Shown here: positions 1 to 9,058 of the stretch, piece by piece
Position numbering within the stretch: position 1 is the first letter of the stretch
Layout of the letters: every line of letters begins with the position of its first letter
Assembly (NCBI RefSeq): GCF_014287515.2
Contig: NZ_CP092473.1
Coordinates: 298,501-362,500 of the forward strand
Direction of reading: 5' to 3'
Length of the DNA stretch: 64,000 nt
Origin: Roseburia rectibacter
GTDB taxonomy: Bacteria > Bacillota > Clostridia > Lachnospirales > Lachnospiraceae
The notes under the pieces: generated by a model
Database searches by the model: none
Told to the model about the DNA's origin: nothing
The model's input: only the letters and a program-made list of their open reading frames with translations
Made by a program: the position numbers and the translations under genes

Positions 1-203
1 TTCTGCTTTTAGTCAAAAATCAGGGAAAGGTATTTTCTATTAACCAGATTTATGAGAGCATCTGGAATGAGGATGCGATCGGGGCAGATAATACGGTTGC
101 AGTGCATATCCGGCATATTCGTGAAAAAATCGAGATCAACCCAAAGGAGCCGCGTTATTTAAAGGTTGTGTGGGGTGTTGGATATAAGATTGAAAAGAAC
201 TGA
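1..203 (+). CDS. OmpR-family response regulator, C-terminal fragment
   Basis: The window opens inside this gene. The frame beginning at base 3 is open to TGA at 201-203 and encodes about 66 residues. They match the winged-helix DNA-binding end of OmpR/PhoB regulators: a recognition-helix segment (NTVAVHIRHIREKIE) followed by the wing that closes the domain (YLKVVWGVGYKIE). The receiver domain lies outside the window. The stop is 63 bases before the sensor kinase at 267, so the two almost certainly form a two-component pair of the VanR/VanS type. Target genes cannot be told from here. Confidence 0.85.
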   Translation, partial: LLLVKNQGKVFSINQIYESIWNEDAIGADNTVAVHIRHIREKIEINPKEPRYLKVVWGVGYKIEKN

Positions 204-266
204 TTCTGGGGAGATTCCGTGCGCTGGTATATAGAATAAGACCCTGCACGGAGATGGAGACTTCAT

Positions 267-2297
267 ATGGAAAAAAAATCATACACATATGGCAGTAAGT
301 TAGCAGGCATGATCCTGCATCTGTTTTTTACGGTAATCCTCACGATCGCCGTATATCTTCTGGCATCGTTGATCAGTAAAAATATTCTGCAGGTAACGGA
401 TATCGGAACAGATGATTTTTTTAATTCCGGATACTATACAAAATGTATGGAGCAGAAATGCAGTGAACTGACCGATTACCTTCATCTGTTACAAAAAGGT
501 GATAAGCGGAGTGCGGAGGACGATAAGCGTTATCTGCAGTATACAAATGAGTTTAAGCGTGAAGACACCAATTTCTGTTACTGGTATAAACAGAATGGGG
601 TGTGGTATACCAACCAGCCGGATTCAGTGGAAGGTCAGGAGTTTGATACACAGACCGTTCTCATGGAGGCAAAGACCATGGGAGATTATCTGCTCTATGA
701 TATGGAGAAAAAGGAATTTGGCACCGATATCCGCGGCATGGAAAATTATTTTTTTGGCAGTTACAACAATCAGATGTATCTGCCGTTAGAAAATGTGGTG
801 CTTGTGATCGGGGTGGATACGGATCTGACGGCAAAAGATGATCTGTATGATGCCGAGGTGGAATATGTAAGACTGCATCCGTGGATCAAAGTCAGTATCG
901 TTGCGGCATTGGTCAGTCTGATGGGATGGGTGTTAAGTCTTGTATATCTGACACTTGCGACCGGACACAGGGATGGAGAAGAAGGAGTTCATCTTAATTT
1001 TATCGACCGGATAAAAACGGAGATCGTGACCGCCGTTTTTATTGCAGCAACCAGTGAACTTATCATGCTTTTGTCCCATGTAAATAATAAAACATGGAAT
1101 GTATCAGGACTTCTTGTTGCATCGGGAACGGTCAGTCTCTTAATTGATGTTCTGTTTCTTATTTTTTACCTGAGTATGGTACGCCGGATGAAGGCGGAAG
1201 TGATGTGGGAAAACAGTCTTGCATGCTGGCTTGTAAGGGGAATGGATAAGTTCTTTGAGAAGAGGACGGTAACGGTACGTGTGCTTGTTGTCTTTGCAGT
1301 TCACATGATCGTCTGTTTTGTGCTTGCCATGGGAGCATTTTATTACCACCAGGTGATCTGTCTGGTGCTGCTTCTGATCTTCAGCGGAATGGAGGCATAT
1401 GCGCTGCTTCGGTCTGCGGTTGAGCATTATCAGGTGTATGAGGGTGTGGAGAAAATTACAGAAGGTGTGTTAAGCAATAAGATTGACACAGAAGGGCTGC
1501 ATGGAGAAGATAAAAAACTTGCAGAGGCGATCAACAATATCGGCAGCGGTCTTTTACATGCGGTGGATGACAGTACGAAAAACGAGCGTATGAAAGCAGA
1601 TCTGATCACGAATGTTTCACATGATATTAAAACACCGTTAACCTCCATTATTAATTATGTTAACCTGATTAAACTTGAACAGATTGATAATGAGCGAGTG
1701 AATGGCTATATCAGGATCTTAGATGCCAAGTCACAGCGATTAAAGCAGCTTACCGAAGATCTGGTCGAGACATCACGTATTACGTCCGGAAATGTCAAAC
1801 TGGATATGCAAAAGATAGATCTGGTGGAACTCATTTATCAGACCGCAGGTGAATTTAACGAAAAATTTGAGGCAAAAGAGCTGACGATCGTTACAAAACT
1901 TCCGAAAACGGAAGTAATGATCCGTGCGGACGGCAGACAGCTGTACCGTGTGATCGAAAACCTTTATAATAATGTTGCAAAATATGCATTGGAAAAAACC
2001 AGAGTTTATGTGGATGTGCATGTGCTTGAGGAAAAAGTGACATTTTCCATTAAAAATGTATCGGAGCGTTCACTTGCACTGGAAAACAGCAATGCGGGAG
2101 ATCTGACAGAGCGTTTTATCCGTGGGGATGCTTCAAGGACAACGGAAGGAAGCGGACTTGGACTTTCCATTGCAAAAAGCCTGACACAGCTTATGGGAGG
2201 AATCTTTTTTATCGGCGTGGACGGGGATCTGTTCAAGGCATCGATCACGTTCCCGCTTTACAGAGAAACACAGCAGGAAAATGATATAGATGAATAA
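267..2297 (+). CDS. Sensor histidine kinase with multi-pass membrane N-terminus
   Basis: This 676-residue membrane kinase should phosphorylate the regulator encoded just upstream. Residues about 13-38 form a first membrane helix, followed by an extracytoplasmic part to about residue 210. Then come a helix (about 208-230) and a cluster of four more (about 255-385), more than the usual two of a VanS-like kinase. The H-box reads NVSHDIKTPLTSIINY near residue 449. The ATPase part has NNVAKYA (N-box) and GSGLGLSIAKSL (G2-box). The start ATG at 267 follows a GGAGA-like site in the preceding 20 bases. The signal sensed is unknown. Confidence 0.88.
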   Translation: MEKKSYTYGSKLAGMILHLFFTVILTIAVYLLASLISKNILQVTDIGTDDFFNSGYYTKCMEQKCSELTDYLHLLQKGDKRSAEDDKRYLQYTNEFKREDTNFCYWYKQNGVWYTNQPDSVEGQEFDTQTVLMEAKTMGDYLLYDMEKKEFGTDIRGMENYFFGSYNNQMYLPLENVVLVIGVDTDLTAKDDLYDAEVEYVRLHPWIKVSIVAALVSLMGWVLSLVYLTLATGHRDGEEGVHLNFIDRIKTEIVTAVFIAATSELIMLLSHVNNKTWNVSGLLVASGTVSLLIDVLFLIFYLSMVRRMKAEVMWENSLACWLVRGMDKFFEKRTVTVRVLVVFAVHMIVCFVLAMGAFYYHQVICLVLLLIFSGMEAYALLRSAVEHYQVYEGVEKITEGVLSNKIDTEGLHGEDKKLAEAINNIGSGLLHAVDDSTKNERMKADLITNVSHDIKTPLTSIINYVNLIKLEQIDNERVNGYIRILDAKSQRLKQLTEDLVETSRITSGNVKLDMQKIDLVELIYQTAGEFNEKFEAKELTIVTKLPKTEVMIRADGRQLYRVIENLYNNVAKYALEKTRVYVDVHVLEEKVTFSIKNVSERSLALENSNAGDLTERFIRGDASRTTEGSGLGLSIAKSLTQLMGGIFFIGVDGDLFKASITFPLYRETQQENDIDE

Positions 2298-2360
2298 GAT
2301 AGCTGCCGCCAGACAGCAATCTGTACTTTCAAATGCTTTCGGTTTAACGTGTAAAAGTAC

Positions 2361-2389
2361 TTGATTTTTATTCATGCTGTCTATATAAT
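2361..2389 (+). promoter_or_regulatory. Sigma-A type promoter of the aconitase-family gene
   Basis: TTGATT (2361-2366), a 17-base spacer and TATAAT (2384-2389) give a near-consensus promoter. It decides the start of the next gene: the longer open frame begins inside this promoter, so translation must start later, at 2430. An inverted repeat GTACTTT (2323-2329) / AAAGTAC (2354-2360) lies directly upstream and could be an operator. Confidence 0.75.
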
Positions 2390-2429
2390 TCAAGATAATA
2401 GAAAAATGGGCAAAAGAATGGAGGAAACC

Positions 2430-4733
2430 ATGAAATTATACGATAGAGGTGTATATCTCGTAAATGGAAATGAACTGGTGCAGGATGGTGCAAATGCCAT
2501 TGAAGAGGTCAGAAAAAAGACCGGTGCAGCAGTGACAAAAGATCAGGCAGCAGAAAATACGATTGCTTATGGCATCTTAAAAAATCATAATACATCCGGC
2601 AATATGGACAAACTTCAGATCAAGTTTGACAAACTGACATCCCATGATATCACATTTGTCGGAATTATCCAGACAGCAAGGGCATCAGGATTAGAGAAGT
2701 TTCCAATCCCATATGTACTGACCAACTGTCATAACAGTCTCTGTGCAGTCGGAGGAACGATCAACGAAGATGACCACATGTTTGGTTTAACCTGTGCAAA
2801 GAAATACGGCGGAGTTTATGTACCTCCTCATCAGGCAGTTATCCATCAGTTTGCACGTGAGATGCTTGCAGCAGGCGGTGCGATGATTCTTGGTTCTGAT
2901 TCCCACACACGTTACGGAGCGCTTGGCACCATGGCAGTCGGGGAAGGTGGTCCGGAGCTTGTAAAACAGCTTTTAAATAAGACTTATGATATCGACATGC
3001 CGGGTGTGATCGGTGTTTATCTGACAGGAACACCGGCAAAAGGTGTCGGACCGCAGGATATTGCACTTGCTATTATCGGAGAAGTGTTTGACAAGGGGTA
3101 TGTAAAGAATAAAGTCATGGAGTTCGTCGGACCTGGCGTTGCAAATTTAAGCGTCGATTTCAGAATCGGTGTGGATGTTATGACCACAGAGACAACCTGT
3201 CTTTCCTCCATCTGGCAGACAGATGACAAAGTAAAAGAATTTTATGCGATCCACGGCAGACCACAGGATTACAAAGAGTTAAATCCGGGCAGCGTGGCAT
3301 ATTATGACGGAATGATTGAGATCGATCTTTCAAAGATCAAACCAATGATCGCAATGCCGTTCCATCCAAGCAACACTTACACGATCGAAGAGTTAAATGC
3401 CAACCTGATGGATATCTTAGATGACTGTGAGAAACGTGCAGAGGTAAGTTTTGATGGTGCGGTCAAACTTGACTTAAAGAGCAAAGTAAGAGATGGAAAA
3501 CTGTATGTAGACCAGGGTATCATAGCAGGCTGCGCAGGCGGTGGATTTGAAAATATCTGTGATGCCGCAGACATCTTAAAAGGCGCAAGCATCGGACCGG
3601 ATGAGTTTACTTTAAGTGTATACCCGGCAAGTACACCGATCTACATGGAATTAGTAAAGAATGGTGCAGTTGCATCCCTGATGGAGACAGGTGCGATCGT
3701 TAAGACTGCATTCTGCGGACCGTGCTTTGGCGCTGGCGATACACCGGCAAACAATGCATTTTCCATCCGCCACTCTACAAGAAACTTCCCGAACCGTGAA
3801 GGTTCTAAGGTACAGAAAGGACAGGTTGCTTCCGTTGCTCTCATGGACGCCCGTTCCATTGCTGCAACAGCCGCAAATAAAGGATTTTTGACAGCTGCAA
3901 CAGACGTTGATGTGAACTTCACCAAACCGAAGTATTTCTTTGATAAAAATATTTATGCAAACCGTGTCTTTGACAGCAAGGGTGTAGCCGATCCTTCCGT
4001 TGAGATCCAGTTTGGACCAAACATCAAAGACTGGCCGGCAATGAGTGCATTACCGGAAAATATAGTATTAAAGGTTGTATCCGAGATCCACGATCCGGTA
4101 ACGACTACCGATGAGCTGATCCCATCCGGAGAGACATCTTCCTTCCGTTCTAACCCGCTTGGACTTGCAGAGTTTGCACTTTCCAGAAAAGATCCACAGT
4201 ATGTTGGCCGTGCAAAAGAGATCCAGAAAGCGCAGAAAGCGTTAGAAGCCGGAAACTGTCCGTTAGAGGCAGTAGAAGAGTTAAAACCGGTTATGGATGT
4301 CATCGATAAAGTGTTCCCGGAAACAAAATTTGAGGATAACCATTCCAATGGTGAGATCGGTTTTGGAAGTACGATCTTTGCAGTAAAACCGGGCGATGGT
4401 TCTGCACGTGAGCAGGCTGCTTCCTGCCAGAAAGTACTTGGCGGCTGGGCAAACATTGCAAATGAGTATGCAACGAAACGTTACCGCTCGAACCTGATCA
4501 ACTGGGGTATGCTTCCATTCATTATTCCGGAAGGCGGGCTGCCGTTTAAGAATCTTGATTATTTATATATTCCAAATATCCGTAAGGCGGTTGAGGACAA
4601 GCAGTCTGAGATTACGGCATATGTGATCAAAGATGGAAAAGCAGAAGAATTTAAACTTGGACTTGGTGCGATGACCGATGATGAGAGAGAAATCATCTTA
4701 AAGGGTTGTCTGATCAATTATTACAGAGGGTAA
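2430..4733 (+). CDS. Aconitase-family hydratase (YbhJ-like)
   Basis: The 767-residue product belongs to the aconitase superfamily of [4Fe-4S] hydro-lyases. The large domain carries [20 protein letters not shown]. Candidate cluster cysteines are in [10 protein letters not shown] and in [12 protein letters not shown] (CxxC). The C-terminal swivel part has [15 protein letters not shown] and [13 protein letters not shown]. By memory the pattern follows E. coli YbhJ, whose reaction is not established, rather than AcnA/AcnB, so citrate isomerisation should not be assumed. ATG 2430 is chosen because GGAGG lies at 2420-2424 and the upstream frame overlaps the promoter. A terminator follows, so it is probably monocistronic. 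Confidence 0.88.
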   Translation: MKLYDRGVYLVNGNELVQDGANAIEEVRKKTGAAVTKDQAAENTIAYGILKNHNTSGNMDKLQIKFDKLTSHDITFVGIIQTARASGLEKFPIPYVLTNCHNSLCAVGGTINEDDHMFGLTCAKKYGGVYVPPHQAVIHQFAREMLAAGGAMILGSDSHTRYGALGTMAVGEGGPELVKQLLNKTYDIDMPGVIGVYLTGTPAKGVGPQDIALAIIGEVFDKGYVKNKVMEFVGPGVANLSVDFRIGVDVMTTETTCLSSIWQTDDKVKEFYAIHGRPQDYKELNPGSVAYYDGMIEIDLSKIKPMIAMPFHPSNTYTIEELNANLMDILDDCEKRAEVSFDGAVKLDLKSKVRDGKLYVDQGIIAGCAGGGFENICDAADILKGASIGPDEFTLSVYPASTPIYMELVKNGAVASLMETGAIVKTAFCGPCFGAGDTPANNAFSIRHSTRNFPNREGSKVQKGQVASVALMDARSIAATAANKGFLTAATDVDVNFTKPKYFFDKNIYANRVFDSKGVADPSVEIQFGPNIKDWPAMSALPENIVLKVVSEIHDPVTTTDELIPSGETSSFRSNPLGLAEFALSRKDPQYVGRAKEIQKAQKALEAGNCPLEAVEELKPVMDVIDKVFPETKFEDNHSNGEIGFGSTIFAVKPGDGSAREQAASCQKVLGGWANIANEYATKRYRSNLINWGMLPFIIPEGGLPFKNLDYLYIPNIRKAVEDKQSEITAYVIKDGKAEEFKLGLGAMTDDEREIILKGCLINYYRG

Positions 4734-4752
4734 AACCGCAGACTGATATTTT

Positions 4753-4787
4753 GGGGCATCGGCGCATGAGCACCGGTGTCCCTTTTT
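4753..4787 (+). terminator. Intrinsic terminator after the hydratase gene
   Basis: The arms 4753-4765 and 4770-4782 pair with one mismatch and two G-U pairs around the loop ATGA. The stem is followed directly by TTTTT (4783-4787). Confidence 0.8.
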
Positions 4788-4827
4788 GCAAAATCCAGTA
4801 ATTAATAAAAATTTCAGCAAAATCTGA

Positions 4828-4856
4828 TTGCGTTACCTGTCTGCGAAGGTTATAAT
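4828..4856 (+). promoter_or_regulatory. Promoter of the AI-2E-family transporter gene
   Basis: TTGCGT (4828-4833), a 17-base spacer and TATAAT (4851-4856). The first ATG of the frame (4855) overlaps this -10 box, so it cannot be the start. The TTG at 4888 is used instead. Confidence 0.7.
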
Positions 4857-4887
4857 GAAAATATTAGATAAGACGGAGGATGGCAAT

Positions 4888-6240
4888 TTGGACGAACAGG
4901 AGAAGATAAAAAAAACATCTCAGGAAACAGAATGGGAATTAAAACCACAGTATGTCATCATCGCACTGGTCGTATTTGTGACTTTCTGCTGTTGCATACT
5001 GTTTTTCTTTATGATCTACCGTTACAATGGATTCACAGACTTCTGGAAGAAGCTGTCTTTGATCTTACAGCCGATCATTATCGGTGTAGTGATCGCATAT
5101 CTGTTAAATCCAATCATGAAATTTTTAGAGGGACACCTGTTTAAGTTTTTAGAGCCGCGGATGAAAAGCAAACGTCAAGCGAAAAAGACGTCACGGGGAA
5201 TTGCAATTACCGGATCGCTGGTATTTTTAGTGGGAATCTGTGTGCTTTTGGTGGCGGCGATTGTTCCATCTATTTCTGAGAGTATCCAGAGCATGATCAC
5301 ATCGTTTCCACAGGAAGCAAAGGATCTGACGAAATGGGTAGACGAGGTGACAAACGGTGATACGGAATTTGCGTCCATGATACAGCAGGGCGTGGACAAA
5401 ATAACGGATACGGTTGAGACCTTTTTTGAAGATGATATTTTTTCAAAGGTACAGACCTATCTTACATCGATCACAAGCGGTGTCATCTATGGAGTCAAGT
5501 TTGTTTTAAATGTGATCATCGGTCTGATCATTTCAGTTTATGTGATGGCGGACCAGGAACATTTTGCCGGACAGGCGAAAAAGATCGTATATGCACTGTT
5601 TAAACCGGTGCGTGCTAATGTCATTGTTGATACTGTCCGTAAGAGCAATGAGATTTTCAGTGGATTTATCAGTGGTAAAATATTAGATTCGGCGATCATT
5701 GGTGTGCTCGCCTATATCGTGCTTGCAATCATGAAGATGCCGGATACGGTGTTAGTCGCCGTGATCATCGGTGTCACCAATGTTATACCGTTTTTCGGTC
5801 CGTTTATCGGTGCGGTGCCGTCCTTTATCATTATTGTGCTGCAGAATCCGATACAGGGATTATATTTCCTGATCTTTATCGTTGTTTTACAGCAGATCGA
5901 CGGAAATATCATTGGACCGAAGATACTTGGAAGTTCTACCGGATTATCGGCATTCTGGGTTGTGTTTGCAATTCTGGTATTTGGCGGATTATGGGGATTC
6001 CCGGGAATGTTGCTCGGAGTGCCACTTATGGCAGTAATTTATTATATTGCACAGAAAACAGTGTCTTATTTATTGAAAAAACGCGGACTTACAGCAGATA
6101 CATCGGCATATGTATATCTGACAAAAGTTGACAGGGAGAGCAACCAGCCGGTTTATGATAAGAATCCGACCAAAAAAGAGCTGAAAAAGCATCGCGAAAA
6201 GCATATAGAAGAGAGTAAAAAAGAAGAAAAAGATCAATGA
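4888..6240 (+). CDS. AI-2E family transporter (PF01594)
   Basis: This 450-residue integral membrane protein has the layout of the AI-2E/TqsA/YdbI family. There are two N-terminal helices (RYNGFTDFWKKL lies just after the first), a helical middle with hairpin segments, and a C-terminal block of several helices containing the family signature GVTNVIPFFGPFIGAVP, then IDGNIIGPKILG. The tail (about 40 residues) is highly charged and rich in Lys and Glu. Family members export diverse small molecules, and several act as ion or organic-acid exporters, so autoinducer-2 export is not implied. The start is TTG 4888, with GGAGGA at 4875-4880 and a correct spacing, downstream of the promoter. Confidence 0.85.
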   Translation: MDEQEKIKKTSQETEWELKPQYVIIALVVFVTFCCCILFFFMIYRYNGFTDFWKKLSLILQPIIIGVVIAYLLNPIMKFLEGHLFKFLEPRMKSKRQAKKTSRGIAITGSLVFLVGICVLLVAAIVPSISESIQSMITSFPQEAKDLTKWVDEVTNGDTEFASMIQQGVDKITDTVETFFEDDIFSKVQTYLTSITSGVIYGVKFVLNVIIGLIISVYVMADQEHFAGQAKKIVYALFKPVRANVIVDTVRKSNEIFSGFISGKILDSAIIGVLAYIVLAIMKMPDTVLVAVIIGVTNVIPFFGPFIGAVPSFIIIVLQNPIQGLYFLIFIVVLQQIDGNIIGPKILGSSTGLSAFWVVFAILVFGGLWGFPGMLLGVPLMAVIYYIAQKTVSYLLKKRGLTADTSAYVYLTKVDRESNQPVYDKNPTKKELKKHREKHIEESKKEEKDQ

Positions 6241-6249
6241 TAGAAAAGA

Positions 6250-6279
6250 GGGGGAGCAGACTGCAAACCCCCTTTTTTT
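6250..6279 (+). terminator. Intrinsic terminator after the AI-2E transporter gene
   Basis: GGGGG (6250-6254) pairs with CCCCC (6268-6272). A short inner GCA/TGC pair lies between, and TTTTTTT (6273-6279) follows. Confidence 0.85.
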
Positions 6280-6313
6280 GCGTGTATCATAGCATTTTTT
6301 CTTAGATTAATTT

Positions 6314-6342
6314 TTGACATCTATATGTGCGTATGATAAACT
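6314..6342 (+). promoter_or_regulatory. Probable promoter of the TPR-ATPase/glgB unit
   Basis: TTGACA (6314-6319) is followed after 17 bases by TAAACT (6337-6342). The same -10 hexamer occurs in the promoter at 46186-46214. It lies 50 bases before the TTG start at 6393. Confidence 0.6.
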
Positions 6343-6392
6343 AAGAACAAAAGAAGCAGCAAAAGAATAGCGCGTTCAAAGGTGGCATAATT

Positions 6393-9011
6393 TTGGATAA
6401 ATATGAATATAAATTAAAACTGGATCAGATGAAATCACTGACTGCCGAACATAATTATGAAAAGGCAGCAGAGATAGCTGATACGATCAACTGGAATAAA
6501 ATAAAAAATGTAAATGCACTTGTAAAAGTTGGAGAAATTTATGAGAATACCGGTCGTTTGGAGGACAGCCGTGAAGTTTTGCTCATGGCATATGATAGAT
6601 CACCGATTGGAAGGATGATCATTTTCCGTCTGGCAAAGGTTGCAATCAAAATGAAAAATTTTGATGAGGCGAAGGATTATTATCAGGAGTTTGTGGAGAT
6701 CGCGCCGCATGATAATTTAAAATATGTGCTGAAATATGAGATCTGCAAAGCGCAGGGTGCAAATATAGAGACTCTGATCGGAATTTTAGAGGAGTTAAAA
6801 GAACAGGAATATACCGAAGAATGGGCATTTGAACTTGCATGTCTGTACCATAAAGCGGGTATGGCAGATAAGTGTGTGGAGGCATGTGATGAGCTGGTTC
6901 TGTGGTTTGGAGAAGGTCCATATGTGGAGCGTGCCTTAGAACTGAAGATGATCTATCAGCCATTAAATAAACAGCAGGAAGAAAAGTACCGGAGATTCTG
7001 TCAGAAACGTGAAGGTGTTGTTGAGGTCAGACCGGAGGAGGAACTTGATTCGGGGGAGATCGTTAATGAAACCGTGCAGATACCGGATGTGAAACTTTCA
7101 CCGGAGCGGTTTAATACACAGAATCTGCAGGAAGAATTACAAAAAAGCATGCAGCAGATCATGCAGGCAACGGAAAAAGAAACCGTCACGGACAGTATGG
7201 ATAATATCAAAAAACTCGTGGAGGAGATCCCTTATCTGCAGCTTCCGAAAGAAGAATATGATCAGTCCGGGGAAGATGAAAATAATCTGGCACATATAGA
7301 GTCGGATCACGAGATCGATGATTCATTAAAGATAAATTTTAAAGAGCTGCTTGCGGAAGAACATGACGGACAGCTTGGAATGTATATGCCGGAAAAAACG
7401 GCATTAGAGCATCAGATTACCGGTCAGATGAGTATTGAAGAAGTTCTTGCCGAGTGGGAAAAAACAAAATATGCTGCCGAAGTTGCATTAGAAGATGCAA
7501 AGCAGCGCAGACTTGAATCGGCAAAGGCACGCGCCCTGCAGGAAGCTGAAGAAATTATGGGACGCCTTGCTGATATTATTCCAAAACTTGATGCAGGCAT
7601 TGCTCCGAAAGATATACTGCAGGATCAGTATATAGAAGGCAAGCCGCTGGAAAATGACAGGGCAGCAGCTATGGTTGCAAATATGAATCAGATCTTGCAG
7701 GAAGAGATCGAACGGATCTCGACTGAGACGGCAGACATTGATAAACAGCTTGCAAAGGCAGCCGGATCGGCAGCGACTGAAACCGCATCGCAGATAGCCG
7801 GATCGGTGGCGACGGAAACTGCACCGCAGATAGCCGGATCGGTGGCGGAAACCGCACTGCAGGCAGCTGCATCAGAGGAAGAAACGTCCGGGCAGGAAGA
7901 ACCATCAGAACTGGAAGTGAATGAGGATGAGATCGCAGAAGAAGTATCAGAGATGATGCAGACCCCGGAGAATATGGAAATTCCTGAGGAGGATCAGCTA
8001 CAGGAATCCTGGACAGAAGAGGAAAAGGAAGATTTTTCTCAAGCAGATCAGGAAGATGAAATGCCGGATGTAAGGGCACAAGAGCAGTCGGCAGATGATT
8101 ATGATGTAATTACTGCCGATACGATCGACCTTGGAAAAGTGGTAACGGATCGGACATTAGCAGAGACAGTAGAACATACTGTTGACGCGGAAAGTGTTCT
8201 TCCACAGATCAGTGAGCCTGAAGATGAGGAAGATTTTGAGGCGGTTACATCTTTGAGTGAAGAACTGCGAGGGATATTTACTTATTTTGTTTCGATAAAA
8301 GGAATGGAAGAGCAGATATGTCAGGCACTTACAGGTGCGGCAAGACATCTGAAAACAGGGAAGGATGCCTCCACCGGAAACATGGTGATCCAGGGTGGAA
8401 GCGGAAGTGGAAAAACAGTTCTTGCAACGGCTATGGTAAAAGCCTTACAGAAGGAAACCGGAAGGCCGAAGGGCAAGGTTGGAAAGATCGAAGCATCTGC
8501 ATTAAATAAAAAGGATGTTGCATCGTTACTAAAGAAGATTTCCGGTGGGTGTCTGATCATTGAGAAAGCAGGCGATATTTCCAAAGAAACAGCAGTCCGG
8601 CTGTCACTTCTTCTTAAAAGTGATACAAGCGGATTATTTGTCATTATGGAAGATACACATCGTGGAATTGAGAAAGCACTTGGCAGGGACGAGGGATTTG
8701 CTTCCCGTTTCTCTGAGAAAATCAATATTCCGATATTTACCAGTGATGAGCTTGTCTCATTTGCAAAAGCATATGCAAATGAACTTGGATATACAATAGA
8801 CGAGATGGGTATTCTGGCACTTTACAACAGTATCAGCAATATTCAGAAGTATGACAGGGCAACAACACTCACAGAGGTAAAGGAAATCGTGGATGATGCG
8901 ATCAGTAAATCTGAAAAGGGCGGTTTACGAAAAGCATTTAGTATCATCACATCCAGAAGATATGATGATGAAGATTATGTGATTCTTCGCGAAAAAGATT
9001 TTGGAATCTAA
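6393..9011 (+). CDS. TPR-repeat protein with C-terminal AAA-like P-loop ATPase domain
   Basis: The 872-residue protein has three parts. Residues about 1-215 are TPR-like helical repeats (NYEKAAEIADTI, LVKVGEIYENTGRLEDSREV, DEAKDYYQEFVEIAP). Residues about 215-625 are acidic and low-complexity, including a short Ala/Thr-rich repeat of the form AGSxATETAxQI near 455-490. Residues about 630-872 hold a P-loop ATPase with Walker A GGSGSGKT, a Walker B-like strand GCLIIEKAG, and an arginine-rich segment FASRFSEKINIP, as in SpoVK/CbbX-type AAA proteins. TTG 6393 follows AAGGTGG at 6379-6385. glgB begins 47 bases downstream in the same direction, so co-transcription is likely. I do not recognise a characterised homolog. 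A scaffold or remodelling role is only a guess. Confidence 0.8.
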   Translation: MDKYEYKLKLDQMKSLTAEHNYEKAAEIADTINWNKIKNVNALVKVGEIYENTGRLEDSREVLLMAYDRSPIGRMIIFRLAKVAIKMKNFDEAKDYYQEFVEIAPHDNLKYVLKYEICKAQGANIETLIGILEELKEQEYTEEWAFELACLYHKAGMADKCVEACDELVLWFGEGPYVERALELKMIYQPLNKQQEEKYRRFCQKREGVVEVRPEEELDSGEIVNETVQIPDVKLSPERFNTQNLQEELQKSMQQIMQATEKETVTDSMDNIKKLVEEIPYLQLPKEEYDQSGEDENNLAHIESDHEIDDSLKINFKELLAEEHDGQLGMYMPEKTALEHQITGQMSIEEVLAEWEKTKYAAEVALEDAKQRRLESAKARALQEAEEIMGRLADIIPKLDAGIAPKDILQDQYIEGKPLENDRAAAMVANMNQILQEEIERISTETADIDKQLAKAAGSAATETASQIAGSVATETAPQIAGSVAETALQAAASEEETSGQEEPSELEVNEDEIAEEVSEMMQTPENMEIPEEDQLQESWTEEEKEDFSQADQEDEMPDVRAQEQSADDYDVITADTIDLGKVVTDRTLAETVEHTVDAESVLPQISEPEDEEDFEAVTSLSEELRGIFTYFVSIKGMEEQICQALTGAARHLKTGKDASTGNMVIQGGSGSGKTVLATAMVKALQKETGRPKGKVGKIEASALNKKDVASLLKKISGGCLIIEKAGDISKETAVRLSLLLKSDTSGLFVIMEDTHRGIEKALGRDEGFASRFSEKINIPIFTSDELVSFAKAYANELGYTIDEMGILALYNSISNIQKYDRATTLTEVKEIVDDAISKSEKGGLRKAFSIITSRRYDDEDYVILREKDFGI

Positions 9012-9058
9012 AATATACAGGCTATAATCATGACATAAAAATAAAGGGGTGTAAGGGT

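Noticed and set aside
4855..4857. ATG 4855 as start of the AI-2E-family transporter
   Set aside because: It overlaps the -10 box of the promoter. TTG 4888 has GGAGG at correct distance.
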